Positions 53,305 through 61,175 of a stretch of 64,000 bases of DNA are shown in pieces. This DNA is from Hyphomicrobiales bacterium. Its GTDB lineage: Bacteria > Pseudomonadota > Alphaproteobacteria > Rhizobiales > Xanthobacteraceae. The notes under the pieces are model-generated. The model ran no database searches and had not been told where the DNA came from. It saw only the letters and a list, made by a program, of their open reading frames with translations. The stretch is from NCBI GenBank assembly GCA_009377755.1, contig WHTM01000011.1, positions 62,001-126,000 of the forward strand, given 5' to 3'. The position numbers and the translations under genes are program-made. Positions within the stretch are counted from its first letter, which is position 1. Every line of letters starts with the position of its first letter.

Positions 53305-53807
53305 CGCGCCGCCACCCTCAGCACCACGCTCTGGCGGTGATGCGCATGACAGACCGCGATCGCCAGCGCGTCGGCGGCGTCATCGGAGCGCGGGTCGGCT
53401 TTCGGCAGCAGCACGCCGATCATCATGCGGATTTGCGCCTTCTCGCCGTGGCCGGCGCCGACGATAGTCTTCTTCACCAGGTTCGGGGCATATTCGGCGA
53501 CCGGCACGCCGCTGCGCGCCGGCACCAGCATGGCGATGCCGCGCGCCTGGCCGAGCTTGAGCGTGGCCGCCGCATTGGTGTTGACGAAGGTCGTCTCGAC
53601 CGCCGCTTCATCCGGGCGGAATTCGTCGATTACCCGCATCAGCTCGTCATGGAGGGCAACCAGCCGCAGCGCCAGCGCGGCCTTCTCGCTCGTCTGCACT
53701 GAGCCGCAGGCGATGAAACCGAGCCGGTTGCCCACATACTCCACAACGCCCCAGCCGGTGCGGCGGAGGCCGGGATCGATGCCGAGAATGCGAATCGGAT
53801 GGGTCAT
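53301..53807 (-). CDS. ruvC: Holliday junction resolvase RuvC
   Basis: A 168-residue RNase-H-fold endonuclease. The first catalytic Asp is in [15 protein letters not shown] (near residue 11), the Glu in [12 protein letters not shown], and the last two Asp residues in [19 protein letters not shown]. It cuts Holliday junctions symmetrically with RuvAB. It is the first gene of ruvCAB here; yebC, its frequent neighbour, is 2.8 kb upstream, with two plus-strand genes between. Confidence 0.97.
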   Translation of the reverse strand: MTHPIRILGIDPGLRRTGWGVVEYVGNRLGFIACGSVQTSEKAALALRLVALHDELMRVIDEFRPDEAAVETTFVNTNAAATLKLGQARGIAMLVPARSGVPVAEYAPNLVKKTIVGAGHGEKAQIRMMIGVLLPKADPRSDDAADALAIAVCHAHHRQSVVLRVAAR

Positions 53808-53950
53808 GGCGATGCCGTGATAGCCTCAGACCGTGCCCACCGCCAACGGGAACGGCATGCCATCCCTGCTATCCCCCGGGTTGCCATCCCGCGCACGACC
53901 TGGAACAACGCTTTGCCCGCATTTATCGCCCGCGAAGCTCAGGTTCGACC

Positions 53951-55195
53951 ATGCCGGTGGCCGCACCTTCCCCAACCCGCCGCAAACGGCGCGCCGTCAT
54001 CATCGGCGGCTCGATGTCGGGCCTGTTCAGCGCCGCGTTCCTGCGCCGGATCGGCTGGGATGTCGACGTCTACGAACGCTCGCCGGTGGAGCTGGTCGGC
54101 CGCGGCGCCGGCATTACCACCCATCCGGAACTGCTGCAGGCGCTGGAGGCGAGCGGCGCCGGGACGGAGGACCTCGGCATCGAGGTGCCGAAACGCGTGG
54201 CCATCGACCGCCACGGTCGCGTGACCGGCGAACGGCCGCTTCGGCAAATCCTCACCTCCTGGGACCGGTTGCAGCGGCTGCTGCGCGAGACCATCGATCC
54301 CGCGCATTACCATCTCGGCTGGGCGTTCGAGCGCGTTGAGCAGAATGGCAGCGGCGTGCGCGCACATTTCAGCGGCGGCCGTATCGAAAACGCCGACATT
54401 TTAGTCGGCGGCGACGGCGTTCGTTCAACCGTGCGCGGCCAGGTCGCACCGGAACTGCAACCGATTTATGCCGGCTATTACATTTGGCGCGGCGCGCCGA
54501 ACGAAGCCGACCTTTCGGCACAGACGCTGAAAGAAATTTTTCCGTATTTCGTATTTTATCTGCCACCGCGGCAAGAAGTGATCACCTACCCGATCGCCGG
54601 TTTCAACAACGACCTGCGGCCAGGCCACCGCCGCTATAATTTCATCTGGTACCGCGTCGCTGACGCCGCACAATTGCGCGAGATGAATCTCGACGAGAAC
54701 GGTGTTCAGCACGATTATTCGGTGCCGCCGCCCCTCATTCGCAGGGATCTGATTGCGCAGATGTACGCCGACGCACGAGAGATCATGCCGCCGGTCATGC
54801 TTGATTGCGTGATGAGGATGAAGCAGCCCTTCATCACGCCGATCTACGATTTCACTGCACCGACCATCGTGTTCGGCCGCGTCGCCATGGTCGGAGACGC
54901 CGCAGCCAATGCGCGCCCGCATATGGGCTTCGGCGTCGCCAAGGCGGGCGGCGATGCGCAAGCACTCGCCGCGGCCCTGCGCGATCACGACGACATCGAC
55001 ACGGCGCTAAAGTCCTATAACGCCGAGCGTCAGCCGATCGGCAACACCATCGTGATGCATAGCCGCAAGCTCGGCACCCATATGGGCGTCAATCTCAAGA
55101 CCGAGGAAGATCGCCGCATGCACGAATTGTTGCAGGACGACGGCGCGATGATGGACTGGATCGCGGTGCCGAATTTCCTGGATGCATATCGATGA
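53951..55195 (+). CDS. FAD-dependent monooxygenase (dihydroxypyridine-hydroxylase-like)
   Basis: A 414-residue flavoprotein. The FAD-binding motif is VIIGGSMSGLFSAAF (residues about 16-30), the DG motif VGGDGVRSTVR, and the GD motif VAMVGDAAANARPHMGFGVAKAGGDA. The RPHMGFGVAKA form is typical of 2,6-dihydroxypyridine 3-hydroxylase and relatives, so a hydroxylated aromatic or N-heterocycle is a likely substrate. Start 53951 follows CTCAGGTTCGACC. Its stop overlaps the next gene by four bases (ATGA), so both are coupled. The pair lies between ruvC and yebC. Confidence 0.88.
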   Translation: MPVAAPSPTRRKRRAVIIGGSMSGLFSAAFLRRIGWDVDVYERSPVELVGRGAGITTHPELLQALEASGAGTEDLGIEVPKRVAIDRHGRVTGERPLRQILTSWDRLQRLLRETIDPAHYHLGWAFERVEQNGSGVRAHFSGGRIENADILVGGDGVRSTVRGQVAPELQPIYAGYYIWRGAPNEADLSAQTLKEIFPYFVFYLPPRQEVITYPIAGFNNDLRPGHRRYNFIWYRVADAAQLREMNLDENGVQHDYSVPPPLIRRDLIAQMYADAREIMPPVMLDCVMRMKQPFITPIYDFTAPTIVFGRVAMVGDAAANARPHMGFGVAKAGGDAQALAAALRDHDDIDTALKSYNAERQPIGNTIVMHSRKLGTHMGVNLKTEEDRRMHELLQDDGAMMDWIAVPNFLDAYR

Positions 55196-56448
55196 GCGAT
55201 CTGCCCACGCCCGACTACGCGCGCAACATGCGCATCATCGGCTACACCGGCCAGGGCGGCCGGCCCGACGGCGTGCAGATCATGGTGCACCGTGGCCATG
55301 CCTATATCGGACACATGTTCTCCAAGGGCTTCAGCATCGTCGACGTGCGCGACGCGAAAAGCCCGCGCGCGGTGAACTTCATCGCGGCGCCGCCCGGCAC
55401 CTGGAATATCCATCTCCAGACGCATGACGATCTGCTGCTGGTGATCAACGCCAAGGACATGTTCGCGGCGGCGGAATTCGCCGACGAGCGCGCCTATTAC
55501 AAAGGCCAGCTCGGCAAGGTGGTCGGCACCGCGACGGCAGCGCGGACCTCGCGGCGCGACTGGACCGCGGGGCTTGCCGTCTACGACATCTCACGGCCGG
55601 CCGAGCCACGGCGCATCGGCTTCATGCCGGTCGAGGGCGGCGGCGTGCACCGCATCTGGTACACCGGCGGGCGCTGGGCCTATGTGTCCGCGCTGATCGA
55701 CGGCTTCACCGACTACATCTTCGTCACCGTCGACATGGCCGATCCGACCAAGCCGCGCGAGGCGGGACGTTGGTGGATTCCCGGCATGAACCAGGCTGCG
55801 GGCGAGACGCCGGACTGGCCCGCGGCCAGCCGCTACGGCTTGCACCATGCGATCGTGCACGGCGACACCGCCTATGCGGCCTGGCGCGATGCCGGCATGG
55901 TGGTGATCGACGTCGCCGACCGCGCCCGGCCGAAGCTGGTCACGCATCGCAACTGGGCACCGCCCTACGGCGGCGGCACGCACAACTGTTTGCCGCTACC
56001 CGGCCGCGACCTCCTGATCGTGCTCGACGAGGCGGTGCTCGACCACCAGGAGGACGGGCTCAAGCTGATCTGGGTGTTCGACAACCGTGTGCGCGACAAT
56101 CCGATCAGTATCGCGACCTTCCCGACGCCGGCGGAAGCCGACTACGTCCGCAAGGGCGGCCATTTCGGCCCGCACAACATCCATGAGAACCGCCCCGGCA
56201 GCTTCGTCAGCGATACGCTGATCTTCGCCACCTATCAGAACGCCGGGGTGCGCGTGTTCGACATCAGCGACCAATACCGACCCAACGAAGTCGGCGCGCT
56301 GGTGCCGTCGGCGCCGGCCAGGCTTGTCGACCACCGGCCGAACCGCGCGCGCGTGATCCAGTCGGCCGACGTGTTCGTCGATGCGGGCGGGCTGATCTAC
56401 TCGACCGACTACAATGCGGGTTTGTATATCTTGGAATTCAATGGGTGA
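55192..56448 (+). CDS. LVIVD-repeat protein
   Basis: A 418-residue protein built from beta-propeller-like LVIVD repeats: FSIVDVRDAKSPRAVNFI, LAVYDISRPAEPRRIGFM, MVVIDVADRARPKLV, VRVFDISDQYRPNEVG. No signal peptide is present, so it is probably cytosolic. The family is poorly characterised and often accompanies aromatic or steroid-type oxygenases. Here the gene overlaps the monooxygenase gene upstream by four bases, so the two proteins likely act in one pathway. Confidence 0.82.
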   Translation: MSDLPTPDYARNMRIIGYTGQGGRPDGVQIMVHRGHAYIGHMFSKGFSIVDVRDAKSPRAVNFIAAPPGTWNIHLQTHDDLLLVINAKDMFAAAEFADERAYYKGQLGKVVGTATAARTSRRDWTAGLAVYDISRPAEPRRIGFMPVEGGGVHRIWYTGGRWAYVSALIDGFTDYIFVTVDMADPTKPREAGRWWIPGMNQAAGETPDWPAASRYGLHHAIVHGDTAYAAWRDAGMVVIDVADRARPKLVTHRNWAPPYGGGTHNCLPLPGRDLLIVLDEAVLDHQEDGLKLIWVFDNRVRDNPISIATFPTPAEADYVRKGGHFGPHNIHENRPGSFVSDTLIFATYQNAGVRVFDISDQYRPNEVGALVPSAPARLVDHRPNRARVIQSADVFVDAGGLIYSTDYNAGLYILEFNG

Positions 56449-56487
56449 CGCGTATCCCGGGCGCATCGCGGCGTTGCTGACAAACGG

Positions 56488-56587
56488 CGTCATTGCGAGC
56501 CCGGAGCGAAGCGGAGGGCGAAGCGATCCAGCTCTTAGATCGATGGCCCTGGATTGCTTCGTCGGCTACGCCTCCTCGCAATGACGG
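56488..56587. repeat. Palindromic repeat (CGTCATTGCGAGC type), copy 1
   Basis: It starts CGTCATTGCGAGCCCGG and ends CTCCTCGCAATGACGGCG. GGATTGCTTCG and CGAAGCGATCC are inverted inside. It lies between the LVIVD gene and yebC, which converge. The same unit occurs at 58895. Confidence 0.85.
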
Positions 56588-56607
56588 CGCACAATTCCTT
56601 TGATGCG

Positions 56608-57354
56608 CTACGCGCTCATCTTCTGCACCAGCGCGTCGGACACCTCGAAATTGGCGTAGACGTTCTGCACGTCGTCGTGGTCTTCCAGCGTCTCGATCAG
56701 GCGCAGGAGCTTCTCGCCGTTCTCGTCATCAACAGCGATGGTGTTCTGCGCCTTCCAAACCAAAGCCGCCTTGCGCGGCTCGCCGAAATTTGTCTCCAGC
56801 GCCTTGGCGACGTCGCGCAGCGAATCCGGCGTCGTGTAGACTTGGTGCCCGTCGTCGGTGGACACGACATCCTCAGCGCCGGCCTCGATCGCCGCTTCCA
56901 GCATGTCGTCGGCGCTCGCGGCCCTGGCGCCGTATTCGACCACGCCGACATGGTCGAACAGGAACGACACCGCGCCGGTCTCGGCGAGATTGCCGCCGTT
57001 CTTCGAGAAGGTCGAGCGCACGTCCGAGGCGGTGCGGTTGCGGTTGTCGGTCAGCACTTCGACGATCACGGCGACGCCGCCCGGCCCGTAGCCCTCGTAG
57101 CGGATCTCGTCATAGGTCTCGGCGTCGCCGCCCAGCGCCTTCTTGATCGCTCGCTCGATCGTGTCCTTGGTCATGTTCTCGGCGCGTGCCGCCAGCACCG
57201 CCGCCCGCAGCCGCGGGTTCATCGCCGGGTCGGGCATGCCGAACTTGGCCGACACGGTGATCTCGCGCGCGAGCTTGCCGAACAGCTTGGAGCGCACCGC
57301 ATCTTGGCGCCCCTTGCGGTGCATAATGTTCTTGAACTGGGAATGTCCGGCCAT
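56608..57354 (-). CDS. yebC: YebC/PmpR family transcriptional regulator
   Basis: A 248-residue protein. The start [23 protein letters not shown] and the segments [19 protein letters not shown] and [14 protein letters not shown] are characteristic of YebC. Members bind DNA as regulators or act with ribosomes to relieve stalling at proline stretches. The ATG at 57354 was chosen by the family N-terminus; an upstream frame of 52 codons lacks it. It faces the ymdB-like gene after a 70-nt gap on the same strand. Confidence 0.94.
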   Translation of the reverse strand: MAGHSQFKNIMHRKGRQDAVRSKLFGKLAREITVSAKFGMPDPAMNPRLRAAVLAARAENMTKDTIERAIKKALGGDAETYDEIRYEGYGPGGVAVIVEVLTDNRNRTASDVRSTFSKNGGNLAETGAVSFLFDHVGVVEYGARAASADDMLEAAIEAGAEDVVSTDDGHQVYTTPDSLRDVAKALETNFGEPRKAALVWKAQNTIAVDDENGEKLLRLIETLEDHDDVQNVYANFEVSDALVQKMSA

Positions 57355-57424
57355 GGTCTCGATCGTCACTGCTGAGGCGCGCCGCGTTATAGGATGGCAG
57401 TGCGGCAAAATCCAGAAAGCAGCA

Positions 57425-58246
57425 TCACGCCCAGAACACCGGCCGCGCCTCCTCGAGCAGCCCGCCCAGGCGCACCGCCCCGACACGGCGTGCCAGCCCC
57501 GTAGCGTCATCGGTCTCCACCGCCACTGCGCATAACGTCGCCGGGCCGGACGCCGGCTCGAATTTCGCGGACGGAATTTTGCGCAGGAAGCGCGTCATCG
57601 GCTCGTCCTTCATCATGCCGATGACGGAATCGTAGTCGCCGGTCATGCCGACATCGGTGATGAATGCGGTCCCGCCCGGCAGGATCTGGTGGTCCGCGGT
57701 CGGCGCATGGGTATGCGTGCCGACGACTAGGCTGGCGCGCCCGTCAGCGAAATGCCCCATCGCCTGCTTCTCACTCGATGCCTCCGCATGGATGTCGATC
57801 ACGATGGCGTCCGCGGCGCGCTTGAGCGCACAGGCGGCGAGTTCGCGATCGACGGCGGCGAACGGATCGTCGAGCGGGTCCATGAAGATACGCCCCATGG
57901 CATTGACCACCAGCACGCGAGCACCGGAACGCGTCTCGATCAGCGCGGCGCCGCGGCCGGGCGTCCCGCGCGGGAAATTGATCGGGCGTATCAGCCGCGG
58001 CGCGCGTTCGATGAACACCAGCGCCTCGCGCTGGTCCCAGGCATGATTGCCGAGCGTGATGGCGTCGACGCCGGCATCGACCACGGCGCAGTAGATGACC
58101 TCGGTGATGCCGAACCCCCCGGCAGCGTTCTCGCCATTGGCGATGACGCAGTCGAGCTTCCAGTCTGCGATGAGACCCGGCAGCCTCTCGAGGACGACCT
58201 TGCGCCCGCTGCGGCCGACGATGTCCCCAACAAAGAGAATTCGCAT
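57425..58246 (-). CDS. YmdB-type metallophosphoesterase (TIGR00282)
   Basis: A 273-residue protein. The metal-binding phosphoesterase landmarks are clear: [15 protein letters not shown] (Asp near residue 8), [16 protein letters not shown] (Asn/His) and [11 protein letters not shown]. In Bacillus the YmdB protein hydrolyses 2',3'-cyclic nucleotides and affects RNA turnover and biofilm. It lies 3 nt from the end of the 5-formyl-THF cyclo-ligase gene, so the two form an operon. Confidence 0.9.
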   Translation of the reverse strand: MRILFVGDIVGRSGRKVVLERLPGLIADWKLDCVIANGENAAGGFGITEVIYCAVVDAGVDAITLGNHAWDQREALVFIERAPRLIRPINFPRGTPGRGAALIETRSGARVLVVNAMGRIFMDPLDDPFAAVDRELAACALKRAADAIVIDIHAEASSEKQAMGHFADGRASLVVGTHTHAPTADHQILPGGTAFITDVGMTGDYDSVIGMMKDEPMTRFLRKIPSAKFEPASGPATLCAVAVETDDATGLARRVGAVRLGGLLEEARPVFWA

Positions 58247-58249
58247 TCC

Positions 58250-58840
58250 TTACGATTTCCGGAACTCGATAACCTCGCGCTCCGTTAGCACGAGATCAAG
58301 CCGCGCGTCGCGGGGCGTGGCCGGCACACGGTCGATTTCCTGAGCGCCGAAAGCGATGCCGATGGCGGTCACAGGCTTCCGGGCGCGGATCCCGGTGATC
58401 GTCATGTCGTAATAGCCGGCGCCATAACCGATGCGGTGGCCCGTCCGGTCGAAGGCCGAGAGCGGCACCAGCATCACGTCGGGGATCGCCTCCGGCGCCT
58501 CCGGCGCCGGCTCGCGGATCCCCCACTGCCCGGACAGTAGCGGATCGCCGAATGCATAGGCGCGCAGGATCAGCGGCTTGCCGCGCCCGGTCACGACCGG
58601 CAGCGCCAGTTGCGCCCCCGCCGCCGCCAAGCGGCGCATCAGCGGCAGCGGATTGATCTCACTGCGGATCGGGAGGAAGCCGGAGACGATGGTTCCGGGT
58701 GCGATCGGCACGGGGAACGGCCGTGTTGCGATCGCGTCGGCCGCGGCGGCGCGCAGGTCGCCCGGTAGAGCGTCACGGCGGGCCAGTGCCTGCTGGCGCA
58801 GGATGGCCTTGTCTTCAATTGAGCTGTCAAGTTCCGGCAT
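58250..58840 (-). CDS. fau: 5-formyltetrahydrofolate cyclo-ligase
   Basis: A 196-residue enzyme. Characteristic segments are FLPIRSEINPLPLM (folate binding) and MLVPLSAFDRTGHRIGYGAGYYD (the ATP-binding and active-site signature G-x-G-x-G-Y-Y-D). It converts 5-formyl-THF to 5,10-methenyl-THF using ATP, recycling an inhibitory folate. The start at 58840 (MPELDSSIED) was preferred over an upstream ATG (58876) with a repeat-like extension. It is downstream of the 6S RNA gene, the classical order. Confidence 0.92.
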   Translation of the reverse strand: MPELDSSIEDKAILRQQALARRDALPGDLRAAAADAIATRPFPVPIAPGTIVSGFLPIRSEINPLPLMRRLAAAGAQLALPVVTGRGKPLILRAYAFGDPLLSGQWGIREPAPEAPEAIPDVMLVPLSAFDRTGHRIGYGAGYYDMTITGIRARKPVTAIGIAFGAQEIDRVPATPRDARLDLVLTEREVIEFRKS

Positions 58841-58894
58841 TACCGCATCATGCCTGCGTGCGCGTTGAGGTTCCATGTTCTTTGCTTCACTGCT

Positions 58895-58993
58895 GCGTCA
58901 TTGCGAGCCCGGAGCGAAGCGAAGGGCGAAGCAATCCATGTCTTGCCCTATTGCCCTGGATTGCTTCGGCGGCTGCGCCGCCTCGCAATGACG
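58895..58993. repeat. Palindromic repeat (CGTCATTGCGAGC type), copy 2
   Basis: It starts CGTCATTGCGAGCCCGG and ends CCTCGCAATGACGGT, with CGAAGCAATCC and GGATTGCTTCG inverted inside. It is a second copy of the element at 56488. It lies 55 nt upstream of the 5-formyl-THF cyclo-ligase start. Confidence 0.87.
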
Positions 58994-59077
58994 GTAGCCA
59001 ACGCTCCGCCGCCCGTATTGTTTGGTCGGCGCCGGGTACGCCTTCGTCCTTTCCCTCCCCCTCGACATGAGGGGGGC

Positions 59078-59160
59078 GGAGCGCCGAGAGGCGCATCCAA
59101 GTCGCGCCTTGCGAGACGCGACGCGCGCAATGACGCTGCGCGCTCGCCTCTCGGCGCTCC
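59078..59160. repeat. Inverted repeat with perfect 16-bp arms
   Basis: GGAGCGCCGAGAGGCG (59078-59093) and CGCCTCTCGGCGCTCC (59145-59160) are exact inverted copies with a 51-nt centre that itself contains GTCGCGCCTTGCGAGACGCGAC. The surrounding ~340 nt, 59000-59380, hold other GC-rich palindromes, but no gene that I can support. Confidence 0.8.
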
Positions 59161-59486
59161 ACCGCGGCGTTCTCCTTCCGGCGCCGGGCCGCGCTTTCGC
59201 CTGGGTATTCCAGCCCAGGTCGTCAGCGAGCTCCTCGCAGGGACTCGTAATGGTCCCGGGCGGAGCCCCGACGCCGCCCGAGTGCGAGTTTGCGAGACTC
59301 GCCCGCGGGCGCCGCATCCCGCTCCGCCAGCCGAACGCCTCCGGAAGGCGCCCCTCGGTGAGCAGGACCCTCAGACTATAAACCTAGGTATTTGATCCTA
59401 TCAAGCGAATGGTCGTGTCTGTCTTAGTTTGAAATTCCGTTCCGACCCGAGTGAGATATTCAGCCTCGGCCAATTGACGGAGCCTG

Positions 59487-59558
59487 ATGCCTATGACCAC
59501 GAATGCAGACGATGACGATCTTATCCTCGAGGCGTTGAAGAAAGCGCATCCGCACTAA
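59487..59558 (+). other. Possible 23-codon reading frame
   Basis: ATG 59487 to TAA 59558 encodes a short acidic peptide (MPMTTNADDDD... ending KKAHPH), preceded by GACGGAG. It has no recognisable family. It may be a small peptide gene, a remnant of a longer gene, or chance. Confidence 0.15.
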
Positions 59559-59668
59559 AGGACTCAGATCGCCACCCGTGCCCGGTGGTCTGTATGCCAG
59601 TCAAACTCATCAAATGACGCCGGCCTTTGACGCATTGTTGCGGTCGTAAGTATGCTGCCAGCGGGTGA

Positions 59669-59830
59669 CAAAAGTGCGGGGCCGCTTGGCCGTTGGAGCG
59701 TTCGATCCCGGGTTCCCTACACAAGTAGGTGGGCGCCATATGTCCGGGCCCATGAGCCCGGTCAGGGACAGCTCCCTTCAGGATCGATAAGGCCCCGGGG
59801 ATATAGGCTCTCGCACCGCGCAGCCCCGCG
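59669..59830 (-). ncRNA. ssrS: 6S RNA
   Basis: The minus strand shows a closing stem: GCGGGGC (complement of 59823-59829) pairs exactly with GCCCCGC (complement of 59676-59682), framing about 154 nt. Inside, CCGGGC-TCAT-GGGCCCGG and CCTACTTGTGTAGG form hairpins, and AGGGAGC faces CGCTCC, consistent with a long bubbled helix. The position between zapA and fau is the conserved site of 6S RNA in proteobacteria. The RNA would bind the sigma-70 polymerase holoenzyme in stationary phase. Exact ends are estimated. Confidence 0.7.
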
Positions 59831-59896
59831 CCGGCCAATGTAGTGCGGATGGTGGAGCGCCGCCACAGGCGGGTAAGGCGAATTTGGTAGCCGTGC

Positions 59897-60013
59897 CCCG
59901 GACGCGATGCAGCACGCAATGCTGCATCGCTGAGCCGGGGCCGTTACAAACGCCGAGCCTGGAACGGTCCCGGTTCTGCACAGCGGCACTCGTGCCGCAT
60001 TGCGCCCGGGACA
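59897..60013. repeat. Dispersed palindromic repeat (GTCCCGGACGCGGTGC type), second copy
   Basis: Opposite orientation to 1275-1398. It contains GGACGCGATGCAGCAC, GCTGCATCGC, GGGGCCGTT with its partner AACGGTCCC, and GGTTCTGCA, then ends CCCGGGACAC. It fills the space between 6S RNA and zapA and stops 11 nt before the zapA stop. Confidence 0.65.
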
Positions 60014-60024
60014 CCAATGCGGAC

Positions 60025-60408
60025 CTAGCCGATCGCGACGCCGTTACCGAGACTCTGGTTGAGCCGCTTCGACAGCCGTTCGATGCGGTCGGCGGCGGTG
60101 TTGAAGGCGTCGACGATCGCGGCTTGGCCCGCCTGCGTCCGGTCGGCGGTTGCCGAGCGCGCATTGCGCAACGTCGCCAATTCCTGCTCGAGCCGGCGGA
60201 TGCGCTCGCCGGTATCGGCAAGCTCGTCGGCCACGCTCAGGGCCGCCATCAGGATCAGCCGCGCATCGCCAATCTCGCCGAACTTACCGCTCAATTCGGC
60301 GATCCGCCGATTGAGATCGGCGCAAAGCGCCAGCAAGTGGTCCTCCTGGCCGTCCTCGCAGGCCATCCGATACTGACGACTGTTGATGGTGACGGTCACC
60401 TGCGGCAT
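60025..60408 (-). CDS. zapA: Cell division protein ZapA
   Basis: A 127-residue protein. The globular head is MPQVTVTINSRQYRMACEDGQEDHLLALCADLNRRI, then LILMAALSVADEL and a long C-terminal coiled coil (RIRRLEQELATLRNARSA). ZapA tetramers bundle FtsZ filaments at the division site. The ATG at 60408 matches the family start; a longer upstream reading has no counterpart. The DUF4164 gene lies directly upstream and is often linked with zapA. 6S RNA follows on the same strand. Confidence 0.93.
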   Translation of the reverse strand: MPQVTVTINSRQYRMACEDGQEDHLLALCADLNRRIAELSGKFGEIGDARLILMAALSVADELADTGERIRRLEQELATLRNARSATADRTQAGQAAIVDAFNTAADRIERLSKRLNQSLGNGVAIG

Positions 60409-60472
60409 GGCGCGCTCATGCATTAAGCCGGCGAAACAACCAGCCGGCGGTTGCGGTCCCAAGCTGGGCAGC

Positions 60473-60754
60473 TCAGCGGTCGCCACCCTCGATTACGTTG
60501 CGGATCGATTGCATCGCAAGGTCGAGACGGCGAATCACGTCGCGGTTGGCCGTCTCCAAGCTCTTGGCGCGCGCACTGACGGTGTCGAGGTCGTCAGCAA
60601 GCCGCGCCCTGTCATCGCCAAGCGCCTGCACCTGCGCGGCCAGACCCGCCTCCGTCCGGTCGGCCTCATGCCGACGCTCGACGGCAGCCTCAAGGGCGTC
60701 AAGCGCCTGCGTCAGCCGCCTGGCGGCCGCATCGATGGTCTGGCCGTCGTTCAT
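60473..60754 (-). CDS. DUF4164 coiled-coil protein
   Basis: A 93-residue protein that is mostly one amphipathic helix: AARRLTQALDALEAAVERRHEAD at the start, then TVSARAKSLETANRDVIRRL. It belongs to DUF4164, a small coiled-coil family encoded next to zapA in Hyphomicrobiales. A role in division is inferred from position only. The ATG at 60754 was chosen over an upstream in-frame extension of 24 codons. zapA follows 64 nt downstream on the same strand. Confidence 0.82.
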   Translation of the reverse strand: MNDGQTIDAAARRLTQALDALEAAVERRHEADRTEAGLAAQVQALGDDRARLADDLDTVSARAKSLETANRDVIRRLDLAMQSIRNVIEGGDR

Positions 60755-61051
60755 CGCCGCCGTTCCGCCGCCATGATTTTCGCCACACCCGTAGCGGCGC
60801 AGTGAAAACGCATGCCTTGCAACCATTTAGATCGAGAAGCTTACGTCTCATGCGACGTGCGCGTCAACGCCGCGGCAGCAGCGTTCAGTGGATGACGTAG
60901 GGGATGGATCGGATCAGCCACTGAAAAATGCGGGAGGAGGCGACACGGCGGTCCTATCGCGAATAGCGCGGGGCCTTCCACGGCCGGCGCTGGAAGATCG
61001 CGAGTTTACGTGGATGACGGAACGGATGCTGCCATCCGTCCCCCGGGCGCA

Positions 61052-61079
61052 TTGACTCGGGACCTTCACATGCTATCTG
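61052..61079 (+). promoter_or_regulatory. Candidate promoter of transketolase
   Basis: TTGACT (61052-61057) and TATCTG (61074-61079) with a 16-nt spacer lie about 97 nt before the tkt start. The stretch from the DUF4164 start (60755) to this point otherwise shows no gene or obvious feature. Confidence 0.4.
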
Positions 61080-61103
61080 TCCGCCCGCTTGAGCCGGTTT
61101 CTC

Positions 61104-61125
61104 AACTTCAAATCGGCGGCACTAG
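61104..61125. repeat. Fragment of a CTAG-bounded repeat (half of element B)
   Basis: AACTTCAAATCGGCGGCACTAG is the right end of the B element (compare 2463-2484). The left half is missing. It lies in the 5' leader of transketolase. Confidence 0.75.
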
Positions 61126-61175
61126 CCGCTGCACTTGGGCGGCGGCACGCAGCGGCTGGACCGCCCGGTGACCAC

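Noticed and set aside
58850-59395. 181-residue plus-strand frame behind the cyclo-ligase gene
   Set aside because: It is made mainly of repeat sequence and low-complexity Arg/Pro/Ala runs. No family, no ribosome-binding site.
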